Shown piece after piece: positions 32,254-42,305 of a stretch of 64,000 nt of DNA. This stretch comes from Amphibalanus amphitrite (taxonomy: Eukaryota; Arthropoda; Thecostraca; Balanomorpha; Balanidae), in contig NW_024882740.1 in the NCBI RefSeq assembly GCF_019059575.1, positions 124,001-188,000 of the forward strand, read 5' to 3'. Numbering within the stretch: the first letter of the stretch is position 1; each line of letters opens with the position of its first letter. A program made the position numbers and the translations under genes. The notes below the pieces were generated by a model. That model was not told the origin of the DNA, did no database searches, and worked only from the letters and a program-made list of their open reading frames with translations.

Positions 32254-33452
32254 CACAGTGATGCAAATGGGGTTCACGAGTGGCCATAAATACCCAAAAG
32301 TCAAATTTACCAAATCGAGTTAATTGCGATATGGCCGAGTAGACAAATGTTTGGGGCATCTGAAATCACATGGTTTTCATGTTTTTGTCAAAACCGGCCT
32401 CGTGTATAATCGTCAGAAGTCGTGACATTTTCTAGATCGTAAAATGACGGTCAGACTCTCGCAAGTTCAAACGCTGCTGGTTTGCGTTCATTTCGTACAA
32501 ATTGAAAAAAAAATTTGCATGGGAATGATCCCCAAAGCCTTCTGCTTCTAATGCCGAGTCACAAAAAGCCGTATCTCATTCGCTTTGGCGGTAATCTGAC
32601 TAATTATCATCATGTTGCAATCGCAGTTTTTTACTAAGAAAAAAATGCTTTCGTTTCACCTACAGCACTTAACACAGTGTGTGCCCGTTAGTCCACCATA
32701 CCATAGCCTTCCCTAATCATTTCTGAGTCGCATCGTGAAAGAATTAAGCCGCTAGCACAGGGCTGACCGGCGCTACAGAGGTTTTTGTCCGGGCGGTCGG
32801 GTGCCGCAGTGGGCGCGCAGTGGGCGGGTGAGTGCCGCCGCGCGACGTCCGGGCGGCGCGGCGGCCCGGCCGCCCGGGCCGCCCGCTGCGCCGCGGCACC
32901 CGACCGTGCCGGATGAAAACTTCTGTAGCGCCGGTCAGCCCTGTGCTAGCGCCTTAATTCTTTCACGATGCGACTCAGAAATGATTAAGGAATGCTATGA
33001 TATGGTGCACTAACGAGCACACACTGTGTGAAGTGCTGTAGGTGAATTGAAAGCAAATATTTTTGGTAAAAAAGTGCGGTTGCAACATGATTACAAATAG
33101 TTAGCTCACCGCCAAACCGAAATAGATACGGCTTTTTATGACGTGGCATTAGAAGCAGCAGGTTTCGGGGATCATTTTCATGTATAATTTTTGCAGCTTG
33201 TATGACATGAACGCACGCTAGCGGCACTTGAATTTCAAGTACCTGACAGTCATTTTACGACATCGAAAATGTCTCGACTTCTGACAATCCTACACGAGGC
33301 CGGTTTTGACAAAAACATTAAAATCATACTTTTTCAGACACCCCAAACATTTGCCTGACTGACCATATTACGATTTATTCGATTAAGTGAACTTGAATTT
33401 TGGGCCTTTTTCGTATTTATGGCCAATCGTGAACCCCATTTGCATCACTGTG
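32254..33452. mobile_element. Long foldback element, CACAGTG ends, 5-bp duplication
   Basis: Nearly the whole 1199 bp is one imperfect palindrome centred near 32853. Left-arm words such as CACAGTGATGCAAATGGGGT, AACACAGTGTGTG and CGCATCGTGAAAGAATTAAG recur inverted in the right arm. The loop is very GC-rich (about 32785-32915). CACCT is repeated on both sides (32249-32253, 33453-33457). The termini CACAGTG with a 5-bp duplication resemble Transib/RAG-type transposons, whose ends begin CAC-A/G-TG. No coding frame spans an arm. Confidence 0.8.
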
Positions 33453-33489
33453 CACCTGCACATGACCAACATGCAATGGTTATCATTAA

Positions 33490-33636
33490 GCAGGCACCTC
33501 ACGAGATGCCAGATCTGTCTACGATAGCAATGTAGGTTGTAGGTTGTAGGTGTTAGGCTTGTAGGTTGTAGGCTAGTAGGTAAGGTTAGGTCAGGTTAGA
33601 TTATGTTTCAGATCTGGCATCTCGTGAGACGCCTGC
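33490..33636. mobile_element. Small TTAA foldback MITE, 147 bp
   Basis: GCAGGCACCTCACGAGATGC at the left is mirrored at the right with one base changed, flanked by TTAA (33486-33489, 33637-33640). The loop is made of TAGGTTG-like words. Confidence 0.8.
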
Positions 33637-33642
33637 TTAATG

Positions 33643-35999
33643 AATCCCCATGGCCCATGCAATCTCGTATCTACTTAATAGGCAGGTAGCCTACATTGCC
33701 ATTGCTCAAGTATAATGATGCATACCTATATAAATATTAATATTCACATTTGCCTAATTTTAACAAGGGAAATCCAAGAACATATCATAACTAAATGCAA
33801 GAAAACAATCTGAACCCACCAGAAGGCTACTAATGTGAAAGCAGCTACCCTTGGATATCACTTTCTTAGCCTAGGTAGAAGTGAAGGTATAATCAAGAAG
33901 GGGAGAAGTTAAGACAAACTGAAACACATGGTTTATGTTAAGTATTACCATAACCTGAGCTTGTTACAAAAATAGACATGAACAATCCCACCTCAGATTC
34001 CTTGAACGAAGATGGTCGAAGTCGAATGAGTCTCAGTATCTCAGCCTTTAAACAAAAATCATATTGTTGAGTATGAAAAAACGAGAAAAAATGCACATAA
34101 TCATTTAACTATTAAATTACCCCACGAAATTATACTTCTTTACATAACTCACGCAAATTGCGAGACTAACCCGGCGCAGTCGCGTAAAAGCGCGCGATAC
34201 GCGCCAGACAGCGCTGCCTAGTCTGAGAATGTATTTATTTTTTAAAAAGTATTTGTTGCTAGTTAAGTTCATTACCGAATGACAAAAACGATTTTGATGT
34301 TCAATTTATTTTAATACAAAATTTAATGAATAATATGCAGCACAAAATAATGCCTTCGGTCGATTTATTACAAAAATATTATTATCTTACTGCCATGTGT
34401 TCGAGAAAAATAAAAAGTCATTTTTGTGTAATTCAGATGGGAAAAGGGCATCAAAAAGACAATAACTGTTTATTTTGTTCATTTTAATATCATTCACAAA
34501 AAAATTGCCATAAATTCGTCCAAGTTCTCTTATGCCGGCACCAAAAAGGTGATACCTCAAAAGACGCTGTCACTTATTATCCCCATACGCATTTTTTTGC
34601 TCATTTTTACGAAACAAAAACTATTCTATAACTTTTTCCAATCAATTTCCATTCTAGCCATACCTTGTTTTGCAATGAATGATGTCTAGGTGTCTTAAAC
34701 GATCCAAGTGAAGCTGACCTTAGCAGGCACGGAACGACCCCGCAGACTATCGTAAAATATGGGCATCACACGTTATAAAATTGCTAAATTTTGACATTTT
34801 TGAAAAGAAAAATCTTTTTTACATCTACTGATATCATTTTTTCATACTTTACTGCAATTGGGAACTTTTACCAGGGGATAGTCTGCCACCACGGAAACAC
34901 CAAATATGTTCTGCGAGAACTCAGAAAAAGTTTGCGCCCGGTTGCGTTATGAAGGGAGCCGGGCGGGGAGCGAGCTTGTTGGTGCGGCGATGGCAGTGTT
35001 TTAGACGTCAAAAGGCCAAGGCTTATGACTCGTCTCCCATGACTCGCGTGTTATTTTTGTGATTTGTTTGGTACCTTCGTTTGATTTGTGTGAATGTGAT
35101 TTTAAAGGTAGGATAGGTTGTGCTGATATATGTATTATGGGTAATATGCTTATCCAGTACCCATAATTTTCTGATAGCATTTAGGTACTACTCACTAGCT
35201 TGGTATATGTGTCATTTCTCAGAACAGTGTACATGTAAATTAATCAAGCTGAGCTTTTCAGGTTTATCTCACCTGACTACGTTATTAACTTGAACTGCTG
35301 TTGCCTGTCAGTTAATTTTTTTAAAGCATTCACTACTTTGTAGGCACTGCATGCTAATATGGATATGAAATCGAGCTTTTCAGGTTTATCTCACCTGATT
35401 ACGTTAAGTTTGCATACCCATTGGAGCATTGCCCATTTCCAGCTCCTGCATGCTGTGTAGTCCTTCATTCATATCATACGTGTTGAACCAGATGTTAAAA
35501 GAGTGACAAAATTTTCAACATTTGTATTATAAAATACAGGATTAATTGTTAATGCACACACTGTGTGATCACAATCCACAGATCACCTGTTCATAACACA
35601 TCACAGTTGATGGGCTTCAGGCTGCCGATCAAATACCAGTTATATCTATCAATCTAATACCAGTGAAAGTTTTGCCAACAGCTGTCAGCTGGTGAACCAA
35701 GAGTAGCAGGCGGTGCTGGTTCTTGGGAGTAGGTCAGTAGTTTGTACTGCATTCTATTCAGGAGTCCAGGTCTTCATTCAGTAGCCATGGAGACTGGAGA
35801 GATGACTTAATCTGCTGAAGAAGAAAAATCAGTCAAAATGGGTAGGCAGTTGGGTTTTTATTAAGTGACCCATTGTGAAATGCTCCATCAAGCCTGATAA
35901 TGCTGACATAGATGGGTAGAGGTACTTTGTTGCACAGAAATCATCTGTTTAGGGAACGTTTGCTCACAGAACAAAAATTGCTTTTCTTTAGTCAAGACT
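33643..35999. other. AT-rich interior of the hAT element, nothing coding
   Basis: No long frame on either strand. A block with GAGCTTTTCAGGTTTATCTC then ACCTGA-TACGTTA is repeated directly at about 35251 and 35372. Confidence 0.5.
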
Positions 36000-36069
36000 T
36001 TTCGCAGAACAAATCTTCCGAGTTCAAGAAAACTTAGAAACGGGCCACTTTTCTGACACTGGCCCCAGC

Positions 36070-39000
36070 CGTCGATTAAACTGGACCTCTCGCTCCAACC
36101 GGCCGATTACGGCGCCCTGGGCCTCCAGTGCACGGTCAGCCAGGCCACCATCACTCAGGAAGTCATCGCCGACACAGGCTGTCAGAGCTGTCTGGCGGGC
36201 ATCTCTCTCATGCGACGCCTTGGCGTCACGGAGGCTGACCTCGTCCCGACGTCCCTGAGGATGCACGCAGCAAACGGCGATCCCATCGACATCCGCGGAG
36301 CGTTGATCCTACGTATATCCGGCCACCGCGACGGCATTCGGCGGGAGACTCGACAGTTCGTGTACATCACGCCGAACTGCGACACCATGTACCTCAGTCG
36401 AGATGCCTGTCGTGACCTCGGCATGATCGACGCCGCTTTCCCCGCTGTCGGGCTCGCGTCTATCTCCGCGGATGGGATCGGCATCGACGAGTACAACGCA
36501 TGTTCCTGTCCTCGCCGTCAGACGCCTCCGCCTAAGCCAACAGAGCTACCTATGCCGGCAACGGAGAGCAACGTCGACGCCCTGCGTCAGTGGCTGGCCG
36601 ACTATTACTCTGCGAGCACGTTCAACACCTGTGAACATCAGCCACTCACGCCGATGGACGGTCCACCCCTGCGCATCATGCTCAGACCTGACGCCGAGCC
36701 AGTGGCCCACCACAAGGCTATCCCAGTACCACTGCACTGGCAGACGGAGGTCAAGGCCGCCCTGGATCGCGACGTGCAGCTGGGGGTCATCGAGCCCGTA
36801 CCGATTGGTGAGCCGGTGACCTGGTGCCACCGGATGGTCGTCGTCTCCAAGAAGTCGGGAAGCCCTCGCCGTTGCGTCGACCTTCAGCCCCTGAACCGCT
36901 GCGCCGCAAGAGAGACGCATCATACCCCAAGTCCCTTCCACCAAGCCCGGTCTGTGCCGAGGTCGACCTACAAGACGATACTGGACGCCTGGAATGGCTA
37001 CCATTCGGTGCCCCTACACGAGGAAGATCGACACCTCACCACTTTCCTGACCCCTTGGGGCCGATACCGTTACTGCGCGGCACCCCAGGGCTACATCTCC
37101 AGCGGTGACGGGTACACGCGCCGCTATGACGAGATCGTGATGGCGGCAAACCTGTCACACGACTGCTACACGAAATGCATCGACGACACCCTTCTCTGGG
37201 GAGACAGCATCGAGGAGGTGTTCTGGCGCACTGTGGAATGGCTGGACATGTGTGGCCGTTCCGGCATCACGCTGAACAGCGAGAAGTTTGTCTTCGCCCA
37301 GAAGACAGCGGAATTCGCTGGGTTTGAAATCACGCCTGACACAGTCCGCCCGTCTCATGCCTTCCTTCAGAGCATCACCGAGTTCCCCACTCCCAGGAAC
37401 CTGACAGACGTCCGCGCGTGGTTCGGGGTCGTCAATCACGTCGCCTACGCATTCGCCATGGCGGATGCCATGCTGCCGTTCCGGGAACTCCTGAAGCCCG
37501 GCAAGTTCACGTGGACGGATGAACTCCAGGCACTGTTCGACATGTCGAAACGGACCATCGTCGAGGAGGTCACGAAGGGTGTCCAGATCTTCGAGACAGA
37601 TCGCCCAACCGTCCTGGCCACCGACTGGTCCCGTACTGGTATCGGTTTCTGGTTACTCCAGAAATACTGCACATGCGCCGGTCGGTCACCACTCTGCTGC
37701 GCTGAGGGCTGGAAGACCACGCTGGTGGGAAGCCGCTTTACATCCGGCGCTGAATCTCGGTACGCCCCGGTCGAGGGCGAGGCGCTGGCAGTGGCCGACG
37801 CCCTCGAGAAAACGCGCTTCTTCGTGCTCGGCTGCAGCGACCTCACGGTCGTTGTTGACCACAAACCCCTCGTGAAGATTTTCGGGGACCGATCACTGGT
37901 CGACCTGCCCAACGCCCGTCTCCGTAATCTCAAGGAAAAGACCCTCCGGTTCAGATTCGACATCAGCTATCTCCCCGGAGTCAAGAACCGCGTTCCCGAC
38001 ATCGCGTCCCGGTACCCAACCGGCGCTCCCATCGGCATAAGCCTCTCCGACGACGTCACCGTCGACGATGCTGGCGAGGTAGCGGCAGCCGCCATCACCA
38101 CGATCCGGTCTGTCACCTGGGACCGCGTGAGGGACGCAACGGCAGGCGATCCGTCGATGATGCGACTTCTCGAACTGATCGAGGGAGGGCTACCAGCCCA
38201 CCGCCACGAGATGCCTGAGGAGCTCCGAGAGTATCATTCGCTCCGTGATGGCCTATACACCAGCGACGGCATCATCCTGTATGATCAGCGAATCGTCATC
38301 CCACCCAGCCTCCGCGAGGAGGTGCTCCAGAGTCTCCACGGTGCGCACCAAGGGATCGGCATGATGCTCGCGCGCGCGGCCGTAAGCGTGTACTGGCCCG
38401 GCATCACGTCAGCTATTCGGCGCGCCCGTGAACGATGCCACACGTGCAACCGGAACGCCCCATCGCAGCCATGGGCCCCACCTGAGGACATCAGTTACCC
38501 AGAGTACCCGTTCCAGCAACTATGCGCGGACTACTTTACACACTGCGGCCGTACGTACCTCGTCATCGTTGATCGTTATTCTAACTGGCCAATCGTTGAG
38601 AGAGCACAAGATGGCAGCGCAGGCCTCCGAGACTGTCTCTACCGCGTCTTCAGCACATTTGGCATCGCTGAGGAGCTGACGAGCGATGGCGGGCCGGAGT
38701 TCACTGCCCACGAGACACAGGCGTTTCTGGCCGACTACGGTGTTCGTCACCGCCGCTCCTCTGTGGCATTCCCACACGCGAACTGTCGCGCTGAGGTTGG
38801 CGTCAAAACCGTCAAACGCATGATCGAAGGCAACACAGGTGACAACGGGGAACTGAACGTGCGACGCTTCCAGCGCGCCATGCTGAACTACCGCAACACT
38901 CCCGACCCCACGACAGGGCTGTCGCCGGCCCAATGCGTGTTCGGTCGTCCGGTGCGAGACTTCATCCCGATACCCCCCGGTCAGTACCGTCCTCATCCCA

Positions 39001-39782
39001 CGTGGCGCGAAACCCTGAGTGCTCGTGAGGAGGCACTCCGGAACCGCCACATGCGGGACCACGAACGCTGGTCCGCACATACGAGGCGACTACCTCCACT
39101 GACCGTCGGTGATGCCGTCCGCCTCCAAAACCAAATCGGAAGATATCCCAGGAAGTGGGACAAAACTGGCCGCGTCGTGGAGGTGCGACAACATAACCAG
39201 TACATGGTCCGGGTCGACGGCAGCGGCCGAATGACATTGCGCAACAGGCAGTTCCTGCGCAAATACACTCCGGTTGTTCCGGCTCGTCGTCAGCACACCC
39301 GAATGGACGAACTGCTCGACGACTTCCGCCGACATCCAACACGCGTGTCACAGTCGCACGCGAACTCTGGACTGACGCCACCCACTTCTCCACCTGCGGC
39401 GCAACCCCCCGGCTCTCCGACTCCAGTGGTCGGCCAGATGCCGGCGACGCCGCCGCGGGCGCCCCGTGGCAGGCCCCCGACACCGCGTCCACCCGCGCCA
39501 TCGCCGCCTGTGGTGTTATCCCCGCGCGAGCGAGATGCGTCGCCGCCCCTTGTGTCCCCACAGTGTGTGACGCCGTCACCGTCCATGTCGACTTCACCAC
39601 CACATCGCGTGTCCCCGCATGCGTTGTCGCCCGGTCATGCCACGCCGTCGCCGCCGGCCATGCCGCCCCCTGCCGCGCCAGGCTCGCAGCCGCTGAGAGA
39701 TACTGAACCCGACCGTCCCCGTCGCAGTGATCGCCCGCGCCAAATGCCGATCCGCTATCGCGACCCCAATTTCACGCGCTGA
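36070..39782 (+). CDS. Pol part of the Gypsy element: protease, RT, RNase H, integrase
   Basis: The frame is open from the hAT border to the UGA at 39780-39782, with the first Met at 36210. Just before that Met the aspartic protease motif ADTGCQSC is in frame (about 36165-36190). The reverse transcriptase has RCVDLQPLNR, TILDAWNGYHSVPL, FLTPWGRYRY and the catalytic KCIDDTLLWGD (CIDD in place of the usual YxDD). RNase H shows LATDWSRTGIGFWL and VEGEALAVADALEKTRFF. Integrase has the zinc-binding HGAHQG and CHTCN pairs, then D, D and E in CADYF, TSDGGPEF and ANCRAEVG. A long Pro/Ser-rich tail follows and there is no chromodomain. Apart from the hAT interruption upstream no stop or frameshift is seen. 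Confidence 0.92.
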
Positions 39783-40056
39783 CTGTGCCACTGACTCCCT
39801 ATCATTGTCAAACTCGGCAGTTGTTTGCGATGTTCGGATATGTTCCGCGTTTAGTGTTTGATCGTTGTCCCGGCTCGTTTTCCAGCCGGTCCACTCGTTC
39901 TGGTTGCCTAGAAGCTGTGTTTTGTTGCCCCCTGGGCTATTTGTTTGTTCGCGCTCCCGTGAATGCGACCCGTCGTTTGGCCTTTCGGCGTCGTTTCGTT
40001 ACGGCACCCTTCAATCTATGCCAATCTATGTAAGTCTTTGTTCCCGGCCGGCAAAG

Positions 40057-40068
40057 ACTGGGGGGAGA
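40057..40068 (+). other. Polypurine tract of the Gypsy element
   Basis: A purine run (ACTGGGGGGAGA) ends directly at the 3' LTR; it should prime plus-strand synthesis. Confidence 0.7.
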
Positions 40069-40190
40069 TAGACATGTATGCAGTGCCTTCCCTCTGTAAC
40101 ATTGTTTCTGTCTCGTCCGCAGGACTAGATATGTCCAACATTCACTGAATTCCGAATACAGAATATCGAAATGGCGCGCATGCCTATCTA
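40069..40190 (+). repeat. 3' LTR, 122 bp
   Basis: Identical to the 5' LTR. It is followed by the right copy of the target duplication ATTTA. Confidence 0.92.
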
Positions 40191-40386
40191 ATTTAATGAA
40201 GGTTTTCAATAGGAAACTTTATCAATAATCTAGGTTTAGGTTTAGGTTTAATCGGATGGGCTGGTGTAGACTAGGTGTCTATTCGGTGCACACGTCAGGT
40301 ATAAGGTAGGTATACTGGACTGATTGGATCTAGGGTATCTGTTATAGTGCCACTGTAATCAGTCACTTCAACAGTTATCCTCTTAA

Positions 40387-40890
40387 AGGAAAAGGGCCAC
40401 CTTTAACATGGGGATTGAAACTGAGATAGCCATCTTGTAGCCCGTGTCCGAAAACCAGTCTGTCTACCTCCTTACGGCCGATTTCGGCCTCCATTCGTAG
40501 TTATCGGCAATTTTAAAAGAAAATACGCCAGGAATGCGTCCTTATCCCAGGAATGCGTTCTTATCCGACAATACAGCCACCCGCGGCGAGGCTTTGGTTT
40601 TTTACCAATCAGCTCCAACCAGCTCAGCTTTAACCAATCAGCTTATCTGACACAATCCGATGAGTCTGTCTTCTGAACGCTGATTGGCTTGAGTGTGACG
40701 TCATCGCTATGCCATCATACAGTAGGTGCCTTAGAGAGTATCAACGTAGTACCAATATGTTAAATAGTTTTAAATACTTTTTCGCGAATTGTGCACTTCT
40801 GGCACCAGTTTTAAAAAGAAAATGAACAATAATAATGTCAAAATGAAAAACAACGATATCTTCATATTTCACGAAGGTGGCCCTTTTCCT
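40387..40890. mobile_element. TTAA-target MITE, 504 bp, copy 2
   Basis: The inverted ends AGGAAAAGGGCCACCTT are flanked by TTAA (40383-40386, 40891-40894). The next block TTAACATGGGG and the internal GTGTGACGTCA are shared with the element at 1124-1627, which has the same length. The outer ten bases of the terminal repeats differ between the copies, while symmetry within each copy is kept. Confidence 0.85.
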
Positions 40891-40894
40891 TTAA

Positions 40895-42301
40895 GTAGGT
40901 ACAGTTTGATCTGTTGATCAAGCTTATACTAATGAAAATGTATTGAGCAGCTTTAGCAGTCAAAATCTACTAAAAAACCTCAATTTATTTATTAAAGATT
41001 GTGGCTAACATTTCCACACATTGTTGTTAAACAATTTTGAACTTCAGATCAAGATAATATGTGGGACAGTGACTGTAGCTGATTTGGTCTCAGTTTGGTC
41101 ATTGCATTTTGATAGGTATTCCATGATAAAAATGAAAACAAATGTAATCACTTAGACCTTGAATATTTAGTCGTGACATGAAGAGTCAACAATGAGACAC
41201 ATACCTACTGATTGCTGAGTCATTAGTTCCAAAAATGCATTATTACCTGTCTATTGCACATACTGCCAAAATTTCATGAAAATACTGATAACACACAACA
41301 GCCAAATCATGGTATCAAAGGTTAAATCTAGGTTTTTGGTCTATCCCTTGCTTAATGCCTGGGAGCACAAATAAAGTAGGAATTTATTCAAAGAGCCCAC
41401 TTTTGTCACTTTTTTGCATTTTCATGCAAAAGTCCTTCTTTGAAGTTGTAATATTGCATTGCTTTTCAGTGAAGAAAATGAAAGGTAAAATAAAAGGTTT
41501 TGTGTGCCCATATTGCTGAGTTTGTATGGTATTTATGATCATATGTATCATAAGTTGGATACGTGTCTTTTATTAGGTATGTCATTGTCATCAAAATATT
41601 CACACCCTTTTTAGAAACTTGAGCTATGCAGGAATCTTAGTTAAATTATAATCTATACAATGGAGAAAGTGTCATCAAATATCAATGCTCCTTACAATAT
41701 CATCACATCCAGTATCATGCCAGTATGTGACATGTGTGCCATGCTGCCCAGTCACATAAATGGAACATCCTCCATCCCCACCCAATAATCCCCCTCCCCC
41801 CCCCCAGCATCAGCCCATGGTGGTTCAAGGTCCAATACTCTTGTGTGTGTCCGCCGTTAGTCGCCGCCCATTGCGGAGCGCTGGTCAAGGAGAGTCGGCC
41901 GGTACCGCCGCACGAAACCGTGGGCTCAGCGGCCGACCGGTGTTTATTGGTGTTTGGCACGATGTCGCGATAACGTTTGTACGGCTGGACGTGGACGGAT
42001 CAGCGTCAGTAGGGCTCAGCTGCAAAGGTCAGCAGACATGACTGTACGATGCGGTGTGGACGGGCGAGCGGCAGTACGGCAGGGTTGTTCGGGTGGGCCG
42101 GCCCTATCCGTTTGGTACGGTCTGTATGGGCCAGCCAGCGTCGTCATGGTGGTGCGACATTTACTAGATAGCTTCCATATAATTGAGAAATATCGCTAAT
42201 CCCTTGTTCGCGCCTCGCTGCTTTGAACTCGCCCTGGTGTCGTTTTAACAGGGAAGTGTCTAACAATACTGTGATCTGACCGATGTGTTCCCCTGTCACA
42301 G
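40895..42301. other. Non-coding upstream region of the LRR-Ig gene
   Basis: AT-rich to about 41700, then GC-rich from 41820 to the gene. No homologous frame is seen. A C run at 41793-41807 and the GC-rich 41850-42240 part may include the promoter or 5' UTR. The string CCCTGTCACAG just before the start codon could be a splice acceptor (42291-42301). Confidence 0.45.
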
Positions 42302-42305
42302 GAGG

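Larger units (their letters stand above)
32070..36061. mobile_element. hAT-type element inside the Gypsy gag-pol, 4.0 kb
   Basis: Perfect 17-bp inverted ends CAGTGTCAGAAAAGTGG and an exact 8-bp duplication GCCCCAGC (32062-32069, 36062-36069) define it. Similar GCAGAACAAA words lie near both ends. No transposase is seen. It contains a 1.2-kb foldback (32254-33452) and a small TTAA foldback (33490-33636). It is younger than the retrotransposon it splits. Confidence 0.93.
30762..40190 (+). mobile_element. Ty3/Gypsy LTR retrotransposon, interrupted by an hAT element
   Basis: Two identical 122-bp LTRs (30762-30883, 40069-40190) are flanked by the 5-bp duplication ATTTA (30757-30761, 40191-40195). 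Between them lie gag and a pol in the Ty3/Gypsy order: protease, reverse transcriptase, RNase H, integrase. A purine tract CTGGGGGGAG directly precedes the 3' LTR. The LTRs start TAGACATG rather than TG and are short for the group. Identical LTRs and an intact duplication mean a recent insertion. The internal region is split by a 3992-bp hAT element (32070-36061), so this copy cannot make a full polyprotein. Confidence 0.93.

Noticed and set aside
33530..33600. Telomere-like TTAGG/TTGTAGG words
   Set aside because: The words are irregular and form the loop of a small TTAA foldback; there is no (TTAGG)n array.
36546..39603. Long minus-strand frames opposite the Gypsy pol
   Set aside because: The plus-strand frame has all catalytic motifs of pol; the antisense frames are GC-bias shadows.
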